64,000 nt of DNA from Plectrocnemia conspersa (Eukaryota; Arthropoda; Insecta; Trichoptera; Polycentropodidae): assembly GCA_009617715.1 (NCBI GenBank), contig VTFK01000026.1, forward strand, positions 744,001-808,000. The letters run 5' to 3'. The translations under genes were made by a program, and so were the position numbers. Each line of letters begins with the position of its first letter. Position 1 is the stretch's first letter. The notes beneath the pieces were generated by a model. It saw nothing but the letters and a program-made list of their open reading frames with translations, was not told the DNA's origin and ran no database searches. Below are positions 16,225-28,319 of the stretch, in pieces.

Positions 16225-16335
16225 AAATGTATTAACACAATCAATAACTACTTAGTAAGTAGTAAGACAACAGACTGAAATAACAGACTGACTAAAACCT
16301 ATAAATCAGTGACATTCATTTTATTTATTATAAAT
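16225..16335. repeat. Second copy of the 15480-15640 repeat
   Basis: It shares the 'ag.gagtaatgagacaccaga'-like and 'aatcagtga.....catt' blocks with 15480-15640. The hairpin itself is not preserved here. Confidence 0.4.
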
Positions 16336-16396
16336 AATTAGACTTACAAATATTTTATGTCACTATGAATGACTTTGTTTGATTTTATTTTATTTA

Positions 16397-16424
16397 TTCA
16401 TCACGATATTCATCTGTGAGATTA
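16397..16424 (-). mobile_element. SINE tail fragment
   Basis: 'ttcatcacgatattcatctg' plus 'tgagatta' matches the tail of the SINE at 52036-52065 with about two mismatches. No tRNA-like head is recognisable upstream on the minus strand (higher coordinates), so this is a 3' fragment. Confidence 0.5.
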
Positions 16425-16849
16425 AAAATATATAAGAATACCCAATTATAAAATGGACAATTATGGAAAAAAATTTTTTTTTAGTTTTTAAAGAATTTCC
16501 TTTTTTATATAGGCCTCGAAAGACTGAACGTAATATTTGTATTTAATTTAAAAATTGCAAAATATCTATAACTAAAAAAATAAACCAAGATACAAGACGT
16601 CAATTAGCATTTGCTTCAAAAAACTATATTGTCGGTTGTATAAGATTAAGTCAGCTTTAAAACTTACTTCTAAAGTTTTACGCACATACCAGTGCCTTGT
16701 GTTCAATAAATATTATTGCAATGTATGACATAGATATATTACATGGTAAAGACCTGTTAATATTATCAAATCAAATCAAAAATAAATAGTCACAATTTTT
16801 AGATCAATTTTTTGAAGGTCGTTGTCGTTGTGCGAACGAAACATAATAA

Positions 16850-17420
16850 GAACCGTTATCTTTCGCCTCTGAATTGGAATATTGTTAAAAAGGCTCGCGT
16901 CTCGGTTATAATGTAGAATTATAGTTGTATTGTCGTGGGATAGGAAGGCATGGCAGATTCGAATTCCGCTCGTGTACTCAATTCGAGAAGGAAATTACTT
17001 GGCGTCGAAGCGTCGGATAATGGGAGGGTCGGGTGGGTCGCGAGAGCCACCTCCGCCACACGCGGAAAACTTACTTAATAAATATTTTTTCACGTTGCCC
17101 CGCGCCGGGACACCGTATCCTTACCAGTAATGCGAAAAGTTGTCGCGGCGAATAAAATGCTAAGGACGAACGGCGTTGCGTGGCGTGGGGTGGCGTGCGG
17201 TGCGGTATGGCGTGGCGTGGTGTTACCCCATTGGGACGCTGCATCCGCGCAGATCACACCATGATCACATTGCTCTTCGTATAATGAGTTTTATTAAGCG
17301 GAAAACCGCACAGTCGAGCAGTATGACTGTTGTGTACCGCGTTTATTACTTCAATATGCTTTCTTCACACGTAATGAATATACACATACTTGTTTTTCAA
17401 ATCATTGTATTCTGATATTA
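16850..17420. promoter_or_regulatory. GC-richer island with G-rich 'ggcgt' run
   Basis: Balanced composition, with a G-rich purine/pyrimidine-biased run at 17170-17225 made of irregular 'gtggc'/'gcgtg' units. Short frames at 16930-17130 and 17176-17415 lack any recognisable domain. Possible regulatory element. Confidence 0.25.
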
Positions 17421-18540
17421 AATTATTAATAATATCAAATGAATATTAATGTTAAAAAGTCGCTTTTCAAATAAATAACCGATTCATTCTAGACAATGAA
17501 AACTTGGAGTTTATTTTTCGTTATACAACCGGGAAATTTCGTGTATGTTTTTGAGTAAAGGTTTAATCGGATAATAGATTTTTTAAATACTTTACTTTTA
17601 TCAATTTTTTTGATTGAATCAAACTCTCAAGTAGTTAGCCCAAAATTTATCATCACCACAATTTACAGATATTTATTATTGTATTTTTTTTTTTTTATAA
17701 ATATATTTATTTTCTCTATAACAGAAAAAATAGTCTTTTACATGTGATGTAATTTGTTCTATAAAGATATTGTTTTGGATTTAACGGTGCATAGACACAC
17801 AAAACAGATTAGAAAGACTTGGAGACAATGTGTATGGGTTCCACATAAACTGAGCATAGACAACAAAAAGTAGATTTTTTTGTGTATGGTTGGATTGCAA
17901 AAGTATTGCGCATTACGAAACTCTTAAACCAGACCAAACAATAACAACAGGCTTATATTATAATTAACTGGGTCGTTGTGCACAAAGATTTTAATAGTCA
18001 AATAGGGAATGTGACGAAATTTACTCGATATCATCAAGGAATTCGGCTGAAAGGTTTTTTCTTATCCACTACATTCTTCAGATCTTTCTCCGTCCGACTA
18101 CTATTTATTACGATCGATGCAACACATCATAGATACAAAATAATGTAGACAATGTGGAAAGGAGGCTATCGGAATATTTTGCATCAAAGCCTTCGAAATT
18201 TTATGCCGTGAGAACCACACAGATGACTCTTATTCTAGATCTTTTTCTTGAAACTCGAGTTAAGATCTGACCAAAAATAATTATTTATCAATATAAATAA
18301 ATTAGAAAAAGCCCTCGTTACGACTAGAACTAAAGGGTTCTCTTATAAATAAGGCGCAATGATAAATATATTTTTTATGAAACGGTCACGGGAAACAATA
18401 TATCACTGGAAGCCAGATAGCATCGTTAGGCCACAATATTCCCGTTACGCAATTAAACCTCTGAGATATATATCAAGCAAATGTCGCTTTATAAAGGCGT
18501 ATGCTAATTTATTGTTCTAAGAGGCGAGTGATAGCTGGAC
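17421..18540. other. AT-rich stretch without recognised genes
   Basis: Non-coding. A few GC-richer patches near 18000-18250 have no clear frame or repeat structure. Confidence 0.45.
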
Positions 18541-18689
18541 TCCAATGAAACAGACAGTCACCTGGCAGATTCCAGTAGACACTCGAAGAGACTGGCAGAC
18601 GCCCGCCCGCCCGCGAACAATATACTGTCATGGACGCTCACATTCTGAGAGAAACTCCACCATACAAGCACCGTAGCAGAGAAGGGTCA

Positions 18690-18900
18690 ACTTTCCCTAT
18701 ACTGTCGCTGCCACGCTACCCACAAAACCTCTGAGAATCTTCTACCGACATCATCTCTCCGCCCGCATCTCTACCACTTCTTTGAGAAAATATCTCGCCC
18801 ATCATAGTCTGTCGCAATATGTAATATAATCTAGAAAAATTCTTACTGGCTGCGAAGTCACACCCCTTAAGGTTTCCAAACCTTAAAATTTTAACATCAT
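18690..18900. repeat. Diverged dispersed repeat, copy B
   Basis: It aligns with 80-275 (copy A). Shared blocks are 'gacatcat', 'gagaaaatatctcg', 'gtaatataat' and 'ggct.[tc]gaagtca'. GC-richer sequence continues upstream to about 18530 and may belong to the same element, but copy A does not extend far enough to test this. Confidence 0.55.
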
Positions 18901-20155
18901 TTTAATAGGATCGTCAAAAATTTCTCTAAAATAAGAACATTTTTTCTTTCTTGTAACTTCTCATCTTTTATCATAATAATTTTAATGAGTTTATAACAAT
19001 ATTTTTAAATACAAATAAATAAACGAAATACCAAAATTATTTAAAATATTCTAAAATGCCTGAAAAACAGATATAGTCTGGGGTATTTCTAACCTACTTA
19101 TCAAGGGGTAAATATATTATTAATATATTTAGATCTTTTAACCCGTTAATAATTGCTAATTTTAGGTTTCTATCAGGTTTCAATTTGTTTCTCATATATT
19201 CATATTGTAATCAATTATCTTCATAAAGCTTAAAATTAATAAACATATTTTTGAAGTTTTTTTTAAACGGCTTGCCGCCATTGCGGCCTTAGACCAATAT
19301 TTAATAGGAAAAGCATGCTAACCTTAAAAAATAAAATTTAATCTATAAACAATTAACTAAACCCATTTTAACACATGCCTGTCCGGTGTGGAGTGAAGAC
19401 AGTAAATATTAATAATTATCAAATTATGGTTATGTGACTCGTAAAGAGAACTCGTTACCATAAATATAGTTTTTATTGTGAGCAGCATGAAGGGCTTTTA
19501 TTTTATATTAATTTAGTTTGCTATTTTGTTTTGTATACATATTCTACTAAAATATGCAGTGTTGCAAAATACATATATTATGTGGTATCCTGCAGTTTGA
19601 AATTCTGTTATTCTCATCTTAGAGCTTGCCATTGTTGTTTCACTTTATAATTGTGTAGCAAAAGATGTTAATATTTTAATAAAAAAATATGTCATTTTTT
19701 CAATTTATTAATTGTATATAATTATTAATTATAAATTTCAATTATTAATTATATATATTAATTAATAATTATAAATTTCGATTGTAAATTTATAACAGCA
19801 TTTTTAACCTGAACTATGACTGAATTTTTTTAATAATTAATGATTATTTAATAATTAAAATCAAATTTCTGAGTTGTAAATTTTTTTTTTAAAATGTGCA
19901 TTATTGTAATTGTTATTGTATAGTGTTGAAATAAATACATAATATATTTTAGTAGTAAAAAAAGTTGTAGTTTAATTTATTGAAAATATAAGATAAATAA
20001 GTAATAAAATTAAAAACATTATACATTTTTATTTAAATACATACACAGTTTTTAAATAAAATCCAAAGCAATATATAACTTAAATAACACATACAAACAT
20101 GTATGGTAATTTTAAGTGCATATAAAATATCTTATTTAATTTGCACTTAAATATA
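18901..20155. other. AT-rich non-coding stretch
   Basis: Contains AT-rich direct and inverted short repeats near 19700-19800 ('attattaattat' variants). Nothing else recognisable. Confidence 0.5.
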
Positions 20156-20159
20156 ATAT

Positions 20160-20760
20160 ATAGACGGTTTTCCGAGAAAGAATATAGACGAAAATATTTC
20201 TATTCAAACTTTGTGCAATTTCTGCGTTTCGTAATCCGAACGAGACTCGTTTGTCTCTGAAAATAAAAGCACCCAAACATGTCTGACTAATCGATGAATC
20301 ATGAATATTTCATATTCGACACTAGACAAGCAAAAAAGAAGAGCGTAGAAAATGAATTCCTGTGTATAAACTTTTCCGTCGAGACAATTTGAATCGAAAC
20401 GTCTCAATCGACTCGATCAGACCAATCTCGACTAATGCGAACCGAATTATTGTATTGAAAATTCCACAGCTATTATTACACGGAGTTTCGGCAGACAGGG
20501 TGAAATCGAACCTCGATTCTTAAACGAGTAAGCTCGTTGTCTTTGTACTGCCTGCGAAATCGTTTCAGATGATATCGCGCCGAGAAATATTGTATCTCTA
20601 GGCTGCTTCGTTCGGTGATTTTATCCCGGAGTTGTTTATTGGAAAACTTTTTGTCGTGGGCACACGTCCGTGTACACACAGACTCAGCGGTGAAAAATCC
20701 GAATTGGATAGGAGAGAAAAAAGTAACAACGACGTCAACAACGAACGGTCGAAGCAAAGC
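20160..20760 (+). promoter_or_regulatory. CpG-containing block, possible promoter and 5' UTR
   Basis: Composition rises to balanced GC, with repeated 'tcga'/'cga' words, immediately before a well-placed ATG at 20761 and a strong splice donor. I see no TATA box. This could be the 5' UTR of a host gene whose remaining exons lie outside the window or far downstream. Overlapping short frames are not convincing. Confidence 0.3.
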
Positions 20761-20788
20761 ATGGAAATTAAATCGGACCAGGAGAAGG
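20761..20788 (+). CDS. Possible first coding exon, 'MEIKSDQEK' start
   Basis: The ATG at 20761 has A at -3 and G at +4, a strong start context. Nine codons (MEIKSDQEK) and one extra base follow, then 'g|gtaagcg', a near-consensus splice donor with GT at 20789-20790. The phase-1 exon end and the GC-richer upstream block fit a short first coding exon of an insect gene with a long first intron. No partner exon is identified, and reading on without splicing gives a stop at 20818. Treat as a hypothesis. Confidence 0.25.
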
Positions 20789-21352
20789 GTAAGCGCTTAA
20801 TAGTCGTCGCTGAACCATAAAAAATAATTTATGGCGTCTAGTCATGATTTTTAGGGATGGCTGCTAGAAGCGCGTCTGGATTGGTGAAATTTACCGTAGC
20901 CGACCCCCTTACGCACTGGTGTGACAACGTAGACAATACATAAACCAAAAAGCAATAAAATCCACCAATTTGAAACGGAAAATTAATTTTAGATATCCGT
21001 TGTTATTCATTGGTATATTTTTATGGTGAAAACCTCTAAGGTCATCTTGAGGTCCACAGTTACAAATAATCTTTTTTTTACTGTTAAATATACAATCTAC
21101 TTATTGCCTATAAATATTTCTGACAAAATATCTTTTTAAGTGTGAATTATTCAACTTTATACTGTATGTAAAATTAATAGTAAAATATTTCATATTTGTA
21201 AGATTAAATTGGAACCTAGGTGCCATACCAATTATCTAAGTGCCATTTAAGGTTTGATATTTTAGCAAGTGTTGTAGAAATTTTTATACTTTTAAAATGA
21301 AAAATAAATACAAATAATCAAAATAGTATTTTTATTTTTAAATTATTTTATT

Positions 21353-21392
21353 TCAATCTAATTTAATTACTTTTTTAATTAAATTAGATTGA
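21353..21392. repeat. Perfect 17-bp inverted repeat
   Basis: 'tcaatctaatttaatta' (21353-21369) and its exact complement (21376-21392) are separated by 6 bases. AT-rich but perfectly matched. It could be a hairpin, or the end of a small foldback. Confidence 0.65.
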
Positions 21393-22217
21393 TACTTTGA
21401 AATCAGACTATTTTTTATATATACATGTATTGTAAATATGTAAACAATAAATAAAAGTTTTTTTAAATGATTTATCTATAATGTTAATTTGTTTGAAGAC
21501 TTTTACAGCGTGAATATAATTAGCGTTAGAATTGTATTCTATACTTTTTTTGTTATGATCTTGACTTCTTTATTTGATAATTAAAATCCTAATATAAGTT
21601 GTGATGAAAATAATAATTTTAAATTTGATCAATTTAGTGTATTTTTTTATAACGTTCTTCCATATGTATAACAACTCTTTAAACATTTACTTTTGATAAA
21701 AAAAATATTATTAAAATATTAAACATTTTAATTGGCATCGTCGTTAAACGTTTTACACTATAGTTAGAACTTGAAATATTTTTGAGAATTAAAATTAACC
21801 TCAAGCCAATATCAATTTAAACTCTTTTTTATAAAGCATTTGGTCATCGGAATCATTTCATATTAGAGTAAATTCAGTTTATTTAACTTTGACGTACCTT
21901 TTGTAACACTGAATTTTTTTTTATAATTTTGCAATAAAATTAGATGTAATTTATTACTGAAAAAAATCTTTTAAATATTTTTTTTAGGCCAGATAATATT
22001 TCAGATATTTTGTTATCGTTTTTAGTATCTTAAGTATAAATCGGGTAAATTTCACGATTAAAGCATAACTCATATTATACATTTTAACGCTTGATTCGTT
22101 TCATCAAACTTGTGTATTTTTTTCTCTAATGTATATTTCAAAACTTTAAACAATTTTATTGACAACATGTAAGGGTATGGTATTAATAATAAATATATTA
22201 AATTACAAATAAATAAT

Positions 22218-22285
22218 GTTGGTAAATAAATTTAAATTTTACTTAAAACTGGTTGGTAAATAAATTTAAATTTTACTTTTTCGTA
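22218..22285. repeat. 34-bp tandem duplication
   Basis: 'gttggtaaataaatttaaat' plus 'tttactt' occurs at 22218 and again at 22252 with no mismatches in the shared 27 bases. Confidence 0.75.
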
Positions 22286-23159
22286 TACATATTTTTTTGT
22301 TTAATATAAACATTTGGAATTTATGATTTTTTCGAATAAATTCAATGAAATAAGTATTTCGATTAGTCTTAAGTATATTTAAAAAAAATGCTGTTTTTAT
22401 TCAATAAAGCATACTTTTAGACCTTGACTTCAGTTAGTTAGTTCACTTACTTAAATATTAAAAAAATATCCAAACATGCTTCATGTATTTTATGCAGCAA
22501 AGCTTTGAAAATATTATCAGATGAAATAAATAAGCTTGCATAAATGAGTAACATTATCTTAACAACTGATAAAACAACATGTACATTAGGATCTATAAAT
22601 GTTTTCCTAATAGAAGTCTTTGTTTTTACCGTATTATAAAAATACGTTCATGAAACATGAAAACTAATTATTACTAAATTACTAATACAAATTAAATTTA
22701 GTTAATAAATATAACAAAAAAATCATATAATTCTAATATAGTTCTTAATTTATCCAATTTTTGCATAAATAAAGCAACGTCAATGCGAGTGTATTTTAAA
22801 TAAAAGATAATAATATTAATGTTATTAATTAATTTAATTTATTAAATCTTGATACTAGTTGTTTAAAAGAGGTTGTTGTTTGAAGATTAATGCATGACCC
22901 ACTTTTCTGACAATTTAACTACCGTATATATTTATATATTCTCGAATAACTTTGTCCAATAAACATATTTTGAATACCTACAATATTTACGAGCACATAA
23001 AATATTATATTATACACGTTACACACTGCGACATTTTATTTGTCATAATTAAATAAAACCATACAATAAAGTAATAATAACTAAACATGAAATTTATTTT
23101 ATTGCGGACAATCAATACTTGGCAATTAAAAAAATAAACAGAGTTACAGTTATGCTATA

Positions 23160-24060
23160 TTTATACACATAGAGTTTTTAGGGTCGTAGCTGAGGTCGTC
23201 AGATAATCTCATTTAGTTGGCTAAGCAGGAATTTGTACACACCACCCACTAATGCCTTGGCCCGTAAGTGGCAAACCACTAAATAAGAACATTCGGAAGC
23301 GTTAGTTTTATGACTTGTCAGAATTGGCACATAAAGTTTCCCAGAGGAATCGCCACCCCGGCACACGTCCCACCTCTCATCGTCGTAAGTGAGAATTTTC
23401 TCAAATTTTCCCCGTAAAGCCTTCGGTCTTAGGGAGTTCTCGTGTCCTCCTAATGATGTAATTTGCTCTCGTATAATTTTTCCGTTTTCGTGGCTATCTT
23501 TTCCTGCGGCATGAAAAAGATATCAGCGCTCGACAGCGTATCTCAAAGTTTTCAAAAGAGATCAATAAAATAATGTCACTCCGTTGAACCAAAAAGCTAT
23601 TACGATTTTATTAATTTTTCTATTTAAAATACACAATAAAACGATATTACATATAATGCACATAAAAATATTTCCTTACAATATAATATTATTTAATTAT
23701 TACATTGCGTAATAAGCATTAAATATTTTTGACTCCGTATTATATTAAAACGTATATTGTAACAAAGTATATATATTTTTCTTGACAAATCTGAGCATCT
23801 CTGGTCTGAGATTTGATGACGGGGCAATGAAGGCTCCCTTGGGACGACGTAGTCACTTTTTCCTCTTGCTTGCGAGCAACGCAACTCTGGAAACTTAAGG
23901 ACGATCGACATTTCCAGAACAATCCCTCGTTTGCCGAATTAACATTTTTATTAAGAATCATTGAGAACGTTACCGACGGTAGTTCTAAATGAGGATTTCG
24001 CACAAGATCGCCATCGAACCGACCACTATATTAACAGCTTACAGCCCGGGTTTTTTTTTG
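23160..24060. promoter_or_regulatory. GC-richer islands, possible conserved non-coding elements
   Basis: Two blocks (about 23160-23560 and 23790-24060) of balanced composition with CpG are separated by AT-rich sequence. Minus-strand frames at 23693-23911 and 23740-24003 show no domain and overlap each other. A regulatory role is inferred from composition only. Confidence 0.25.
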
Positions 24061-24217
24061 CCGAAGTTTGCTTAGCGGCCGAGCGATTTCGCAGAATAAT
24101 GGCAAACAATTACCTTCTATAGTAAATTCCGTATAACTTATAAATCAATACAGATATTTTATTGAAATTTAATAGGTAGCTTCCTTATAATTGTTTTCAT
24201 ACCTTTTAAAAATTATC

Positions 24218-24921
24218 CATTAGAGCATGGTTTCCCAAACTATGTTCCGCGGAACACTGGTGTTCCGTAAATCCAAAATAGGTGTTCCGCGGAGCCTAAA
24301 TAGATATTTCACAAAAATTTGGAGTAAATTAAAAAAATTGTTAGTCGTGCTAATACATAAAAATTGTTCATAAATCTGATAAAAAATCTTAAAAATATGT
24401 ACTAAATATTCAGCATTGATGTGTATAAATTCTGGAGGGAAAAGTTTCATAAGTCGGTGTGGTTTTTTTTGATAAGAAATTGTTGTTGTTGAATCTTTTG
24501 ATAAAAAAATACAATTTTGGATTTTATCAGTTGAATCTAATAATTTTGATTGTTTTCCTGTCTTGGATGAATGTTTAAATGAATTGAATTTTCAAGTTGA
24601 TAAAGAAGTTTCACAAGTATTTTTAGAACACCTAGGTATATAACTTGAAAACAATTCTTTCGGAATATTTTCCGTGAACTAGTAAGGACGATTCCTGGGT
24701 TAGCAATCCATTTTCTGTGACAGTTAAACCAGTGGGCTTAAGCGCAAGGGATTATGAGAATTTAATTGATTTAGTTATTGACTCTGATTTGAAACAAACA
24801 TATAAAAAAATATACTAATATGAATTACGCAACCTAAAAAATAAGCTAAGTGTTCCGCCAAAATTTTCGGATTTGCCAAGTGTTCCGTCGCTGAAAAAGT
24901 TTGGGAAGCCCTGCATTAGAG
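24218..24921 (+). mobile_element. hAT transposon deletion derivative with perfect 8-bp TSD
   Basis: The target-site duplication 'cattagag' flanks the element exactly (24218-24225 and 24914-24921). Terminal inverted repeats start 'catggtttcccaaact' (24226) and, on the other strand, 'cagggcttcccaaact' (from 24913). Subterminal 'tgttccg' / 'cggaaca' motifs repeat at both ends. At 688 bp it is too short for a full transposase, but it keeps a hAT-like coding remnant at 24687-24815. It was mobilised as a non-autonomous derivative. Terminal divergence suggests it is old. Confidence 0.88.
24687..24818 (+). pseudogene. hAT transposase remnant
   Basis: A 43-codon frame, closed by a stop at 24816-24818, reads 'DDSWVSNPFS' and then 'LSARDYENLIDLVIDSDLK', ending 'TYKKIY'. 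This resembles the 'W..NPF.......L...E..LIDL..D..LK..F' segment near the dimerisation region of ZBED/FAM200-type hAT transposases. The rest of the gene, including the catalytic core and the BED zinc finger, is missing or out of frame. Non-functional. Confidence 0.6.
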
Positions 24922-25260
24922 TATATGACGCACCTCATATTCGGAAATTCCACACATAAATAAATACATTTGATAATCGAAGGAATGCAGTATATTTAGT
25001 CTCTTCTGAACTATCGACAAAAACATATCGCGAAAATTGCTCTTCTCTCAGTGAATTTTGTGATTGTGATTTTAAATTTAAAAAAAATTTTTAATTACCC
25101 TAAAATGGCAGAAAGAGATATAACCTTTTTGGAAAAAAATTAAGACGCGTTGTCCAACGCCCCCTGTGATTGTGAATATAGTGATATGTGCGAAAGTGAT
25201 TATAATTCAAGTAAACGTGAACATAGACCGCGTGTGATGAATTTACTTTCATACAGAGAT

Positions 25261-26848
25261 TATTTTATTTATTTTATTTTATTAATTTATTTAGCTTAAT
25301 AGCTAATCTTTACATCTAAAAAATTTAGTAAACATATATAAAAAATATATAAAAAATACATAACAAAAAGAAAAAATAAAAATATACAATAATAAAGACT
25401 TAATATTATAATTTATTTCTATATGTACGAAGGTGTTTTTTTATTCCATTTATGAAACCCGTTATATTTTTGCTGTTTCGGATTTCTCTTGGAAGACTAT
25501 TATATAAATCAAAACCTCCGTACATAACTCCCCTAGCCGTACTCGTTTTCTTATACTTAATTATCTTTAAATTTTCTCTATTTCTAGTATTATATTTATG
25601 TACATCTTTATTTCTTATTAAATACTTATTAAAATATTCTAGTAACATATTATTTTCTAACTTACATATAAATACTAAAACATTCATACTCAATATTTCT
25701 TGAACATTCAACCATTTTAATCTATCAATCATACTTTTACAATTAGTTAATCTATTTTTATTTAAGATTACTCTCATTGCCCTATTTTGTAATTTTTGCA
25801 ACATTTGTTTATCTAATTTATTTAACATATTTAATAGTGTTGCACAATAATTAAAATGGGGCAATATTATACTATTGTAAATTATTTTTTTTTGTATTTA
25901 TACTTAATATATTTCTTAATCTAGATAATAAACCTATTTTTCTACTAATTTTTTTTAATATGTAATTACAATGTTCTTTAAAATTTAATTTTGTATCAAC
26001 AATTACTCCTAAATATTTTATATTATCCACTATTTCTATACTAGAGTTACTTATTACTATTTTGGTACTATTATCTAACACATTTTTATAATTAATAAAC
26101 ATACATTTAGTTTTATTCTCATTTAATTTAAGTACATTATTCTTTAACCATATTTCTAATATACTTAATTCATTATTTAAATTATTTACAATTTCTTTAA
26201 TGTTATCACCTATGCAATACATTAATGTGTCATCCGCAAATAGATGAATTTTACATTTTTTTTCACGTTATTAACTATATCATTAATATACAAAACAAAT
26301 AACAATGGTCCCAATTTAGACCATTGTGGTACTCCATAAGACACTAATTTCTCTTCAGAATATACATTATTTATTTTAACTTTTTTGTTTTTTTTATATA
26401 AGTAATTATTAAACCATCTTAAAACTATATCACTTATACCTATACTCTCCAATTTCTTTAACATTATTTTTCTGTCTATTGTTTCGAAGGCTCTCTTGAA
26501 ATCCAAGAAAACTGCTTCAATGATTTTGTTTGTATCCTTAGCCAACAGCCAATCATTTATCACTACTTGTAATGCAGTTTCAGTCGAATGCTTTTCTCTG
26601 AATCCCGATTGCTGTTCACATATTATGTTTTGAGAAGTAATAAATTCCTTTAATTGTTTGATTACTACTTCTTCTATTATTTTTTCTATACACGGTAGCA
26701 TGTTGATTGGTCTCATTTCTTCAACTTTTTTACTATTTTTTATTTTAGGTATAGGTGCAATAGTAGCAATCTTTAAATTTTCAGGCATTTCTCCTAAGGA
26801 GAGTGCTTTATTTATTAAATAATTTAATTTAGTTCCTATTATTTCCCA
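25261..26848 (-). mobile_element. L2/CR1-like non-LTR retrotransposon, 5' truncated, nested in piggyBac
   Basis: A minus-strand block interrupts the piggyBac gene. It carries only the RT and C-terminal part of ORF2 (see next entry) and then a short AT-rich 3' UTR ending in an irregular 'aataaa'-type tandem tail (25261-25290). Such a tail is usual for L2/CR1-like elements, which lack a long poly(A). No clear target-site duplication is visible. The nesting shows it inserted after the piggyBac. Confidence 0.85.
25406..26848 (-). pseudogene. Reverse transcriptase of the L2/CR1-like element, frameshifted
   Basis: Minus-strand segments in three frames read as one RT. 26222-26848 has 'APIPKIKNSKKVEEMRPINM', 'QQSGFREKHSTETALQ', 'AVFLDFKRAFETID' (palm, first catalytic Asp) and 'YGVPQWSKLGPLLF', where the usual Gly of GVPQGS is Trp. 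The catalytic 'FADD' codons (26229-26240) are intact but lie in another frame. 25872-26222 continues with 'IKYLGVIVDTKLNFKEH', and 25406-25880 with 'LPHFNYCATLLNML' and a C-terminal tail '...LPREIRNSKNITGF...'. Both frame changes occur at A8/A9 runs (26256-26263 and 25885-25893). The N-terminal endonuclease is missing. Confidence 0.85.
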
Positions 26849-28196
26849 TGTTTGATGGTGAGTGTGATAGTGATGTTATCCTAAAAAACTGGAGTGAATT
26901 TGATCCAACAAGAGATTATTAGTATTCCGGAGGAACAAGTTTTTCCCAATAATAGTAAAAGCATCGAAGTGGCAAATTTATATATTATCGATGATTTGTT
27001 CGAAATAATAGTTTCGTAAACAAATTTATATCATCGACATACATTTCACAAATACAAAATATAGAAAAAAAGCACACAATGGAACGATGTGATAGTAAGT
27101 GAACTGAAAAAGTGGTTTAGTTTACTTATACTAATGGGTATGGTTCATAAGTTCAACAAACCCCATAATCGAGACGTCGATATTTTGAAAAACCATGTCA
27201 AGAAATAGATTTAGACAAATATGAACTTTTTTGGATTTTGTTAAAAATGCAACAGTTTCAAATAGTACAGATAGGCTGACGAACGTACAACCAATTGTTG
27301 ATTATTTTTTAAGCAAATTGAATAATGCTTACTGTCAAAGAAAAACCTTTTCCTGGATGAAGAAATGATTCCATGGTAGATTTATTTTTCGGGTATTCAG
27401 TCCTTAACCACATATAGAATGTTGAATACAATAGTTTGCGAATCTGATATCGATTATATTTATAATTTTAAATTAAACACTGAAAATACAGGAAGATTAG
27501 TAAACATGGCGATGAAAGTACTAAACACATATCTAGACAAGTGGCATCGTGTTTGTGCTGACAATTATTAAAATAACGTTTCACTCGCAAAATATTTATT
27601 TTTATGGAAAACAGAACTTTGCGGAACAATCCGGAAAAATAGGGGTCTGCCAGAATCTTAAAATTATAAACATAAGGCCCCTACAGATGAAACATTGCAA
27701 AAAGTTAAAACACTTATTCAAATTTGGAAAACAAATAAGAAAAAAGATTTCAGAATAATATCTACTTTTCATAACAGCCAGATAATAGATTCGGGGAAAA
27801 CAGAACGACCGGCCTTACAATATATAAGCTTCAATGTATAATGGACTGTAATAAATTTCGATTAGTTATAAAATTAGTTTCGAATTGAGACCTAATATTT
27901 CGAAAAACAATAAAATAAATAAAAATTTGTTTATTCCATTGTTTTTCAAAAAATATTTTTTTGTTTTTTTCAATGCGCGTTGTTATATTCGTTCAGTGTC
28001 AATTAAAATTTTAATTGTAACAGCAAAATTAAATGTAAGGATTTTATTTTGAGTGAGACTAAAGATGGATACAGAATTCAGTGAAATCTATCGATTGTGA
28101 ACACATTTCACACATCTTTCCGTGCCCGTGTTGTCGATCCACTGGAATTTTTAGCTTTCGGATAAGCTGAAAAACCATCAGCCAATAAAAATAAAA

Positions 28197-28217
28197 AGTG
28201 AGTGAGTGAGTGAGTGA
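28197..28217. repeat. (GTGA)n microsatellite
   Basis: 'gtgagtgagtgagtgagtga' just before the piggyBac C-terminal finger. It probably arose after the element died. Confidence 0.85.
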
Positions 28218-28319
28218 AAATAATGTCGTGTTTGTTCTGCACATAAAATAAAGAAAGAATGTGCAGAAATTGTGAAATTCCTCTTTGTGTTAACGAATGT
28301 TATACGTAGCATTGAAATA

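Larger units (their letters stand above)
20885..23155. other. AT-rich non-coding stretch
   Basis: No gene seen. It holds the hairpin at 21353-21392 and a 34-bp tandem duplication at 22218-22285. Confidence 0.5.
25105..28308 (+). pseudogene. piggyBac-like transposase, dead and interrupted by an L2-like insertion
   Basis: The N-terminal acidic part starts at 25105 ('MAERDITFLEKN' then a stop) and runs to about 25260. A minus-strand retrotransposon follows (25261-26848), and the gene resumes near 26850 ('SDVILKNWSEFDPTRDY'). The DDE-type piggyBac core is recognisable: 'ELKKWFSLLILMGMVH'-like sequence near 27100, 'PIVDYFLSKLNNAYCQRK' near 27290, 'DEEMIPW'-like near 27357, and 'VCADNY*NNVSLAKYLF' near 27555, which includes the second catalytic Asp and an in-frame stop. 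'CGTIRKNRGLPES' follows. The segment with the third Asp is not recognisable between 27840 and 28200. A C-terminal Cys-rich finger 'CRNCEIPLCVNECYT' ends at 28308. Multiple stops and frameshifts. No TTAA-flanked ends were identified. Confidence 0.82.
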
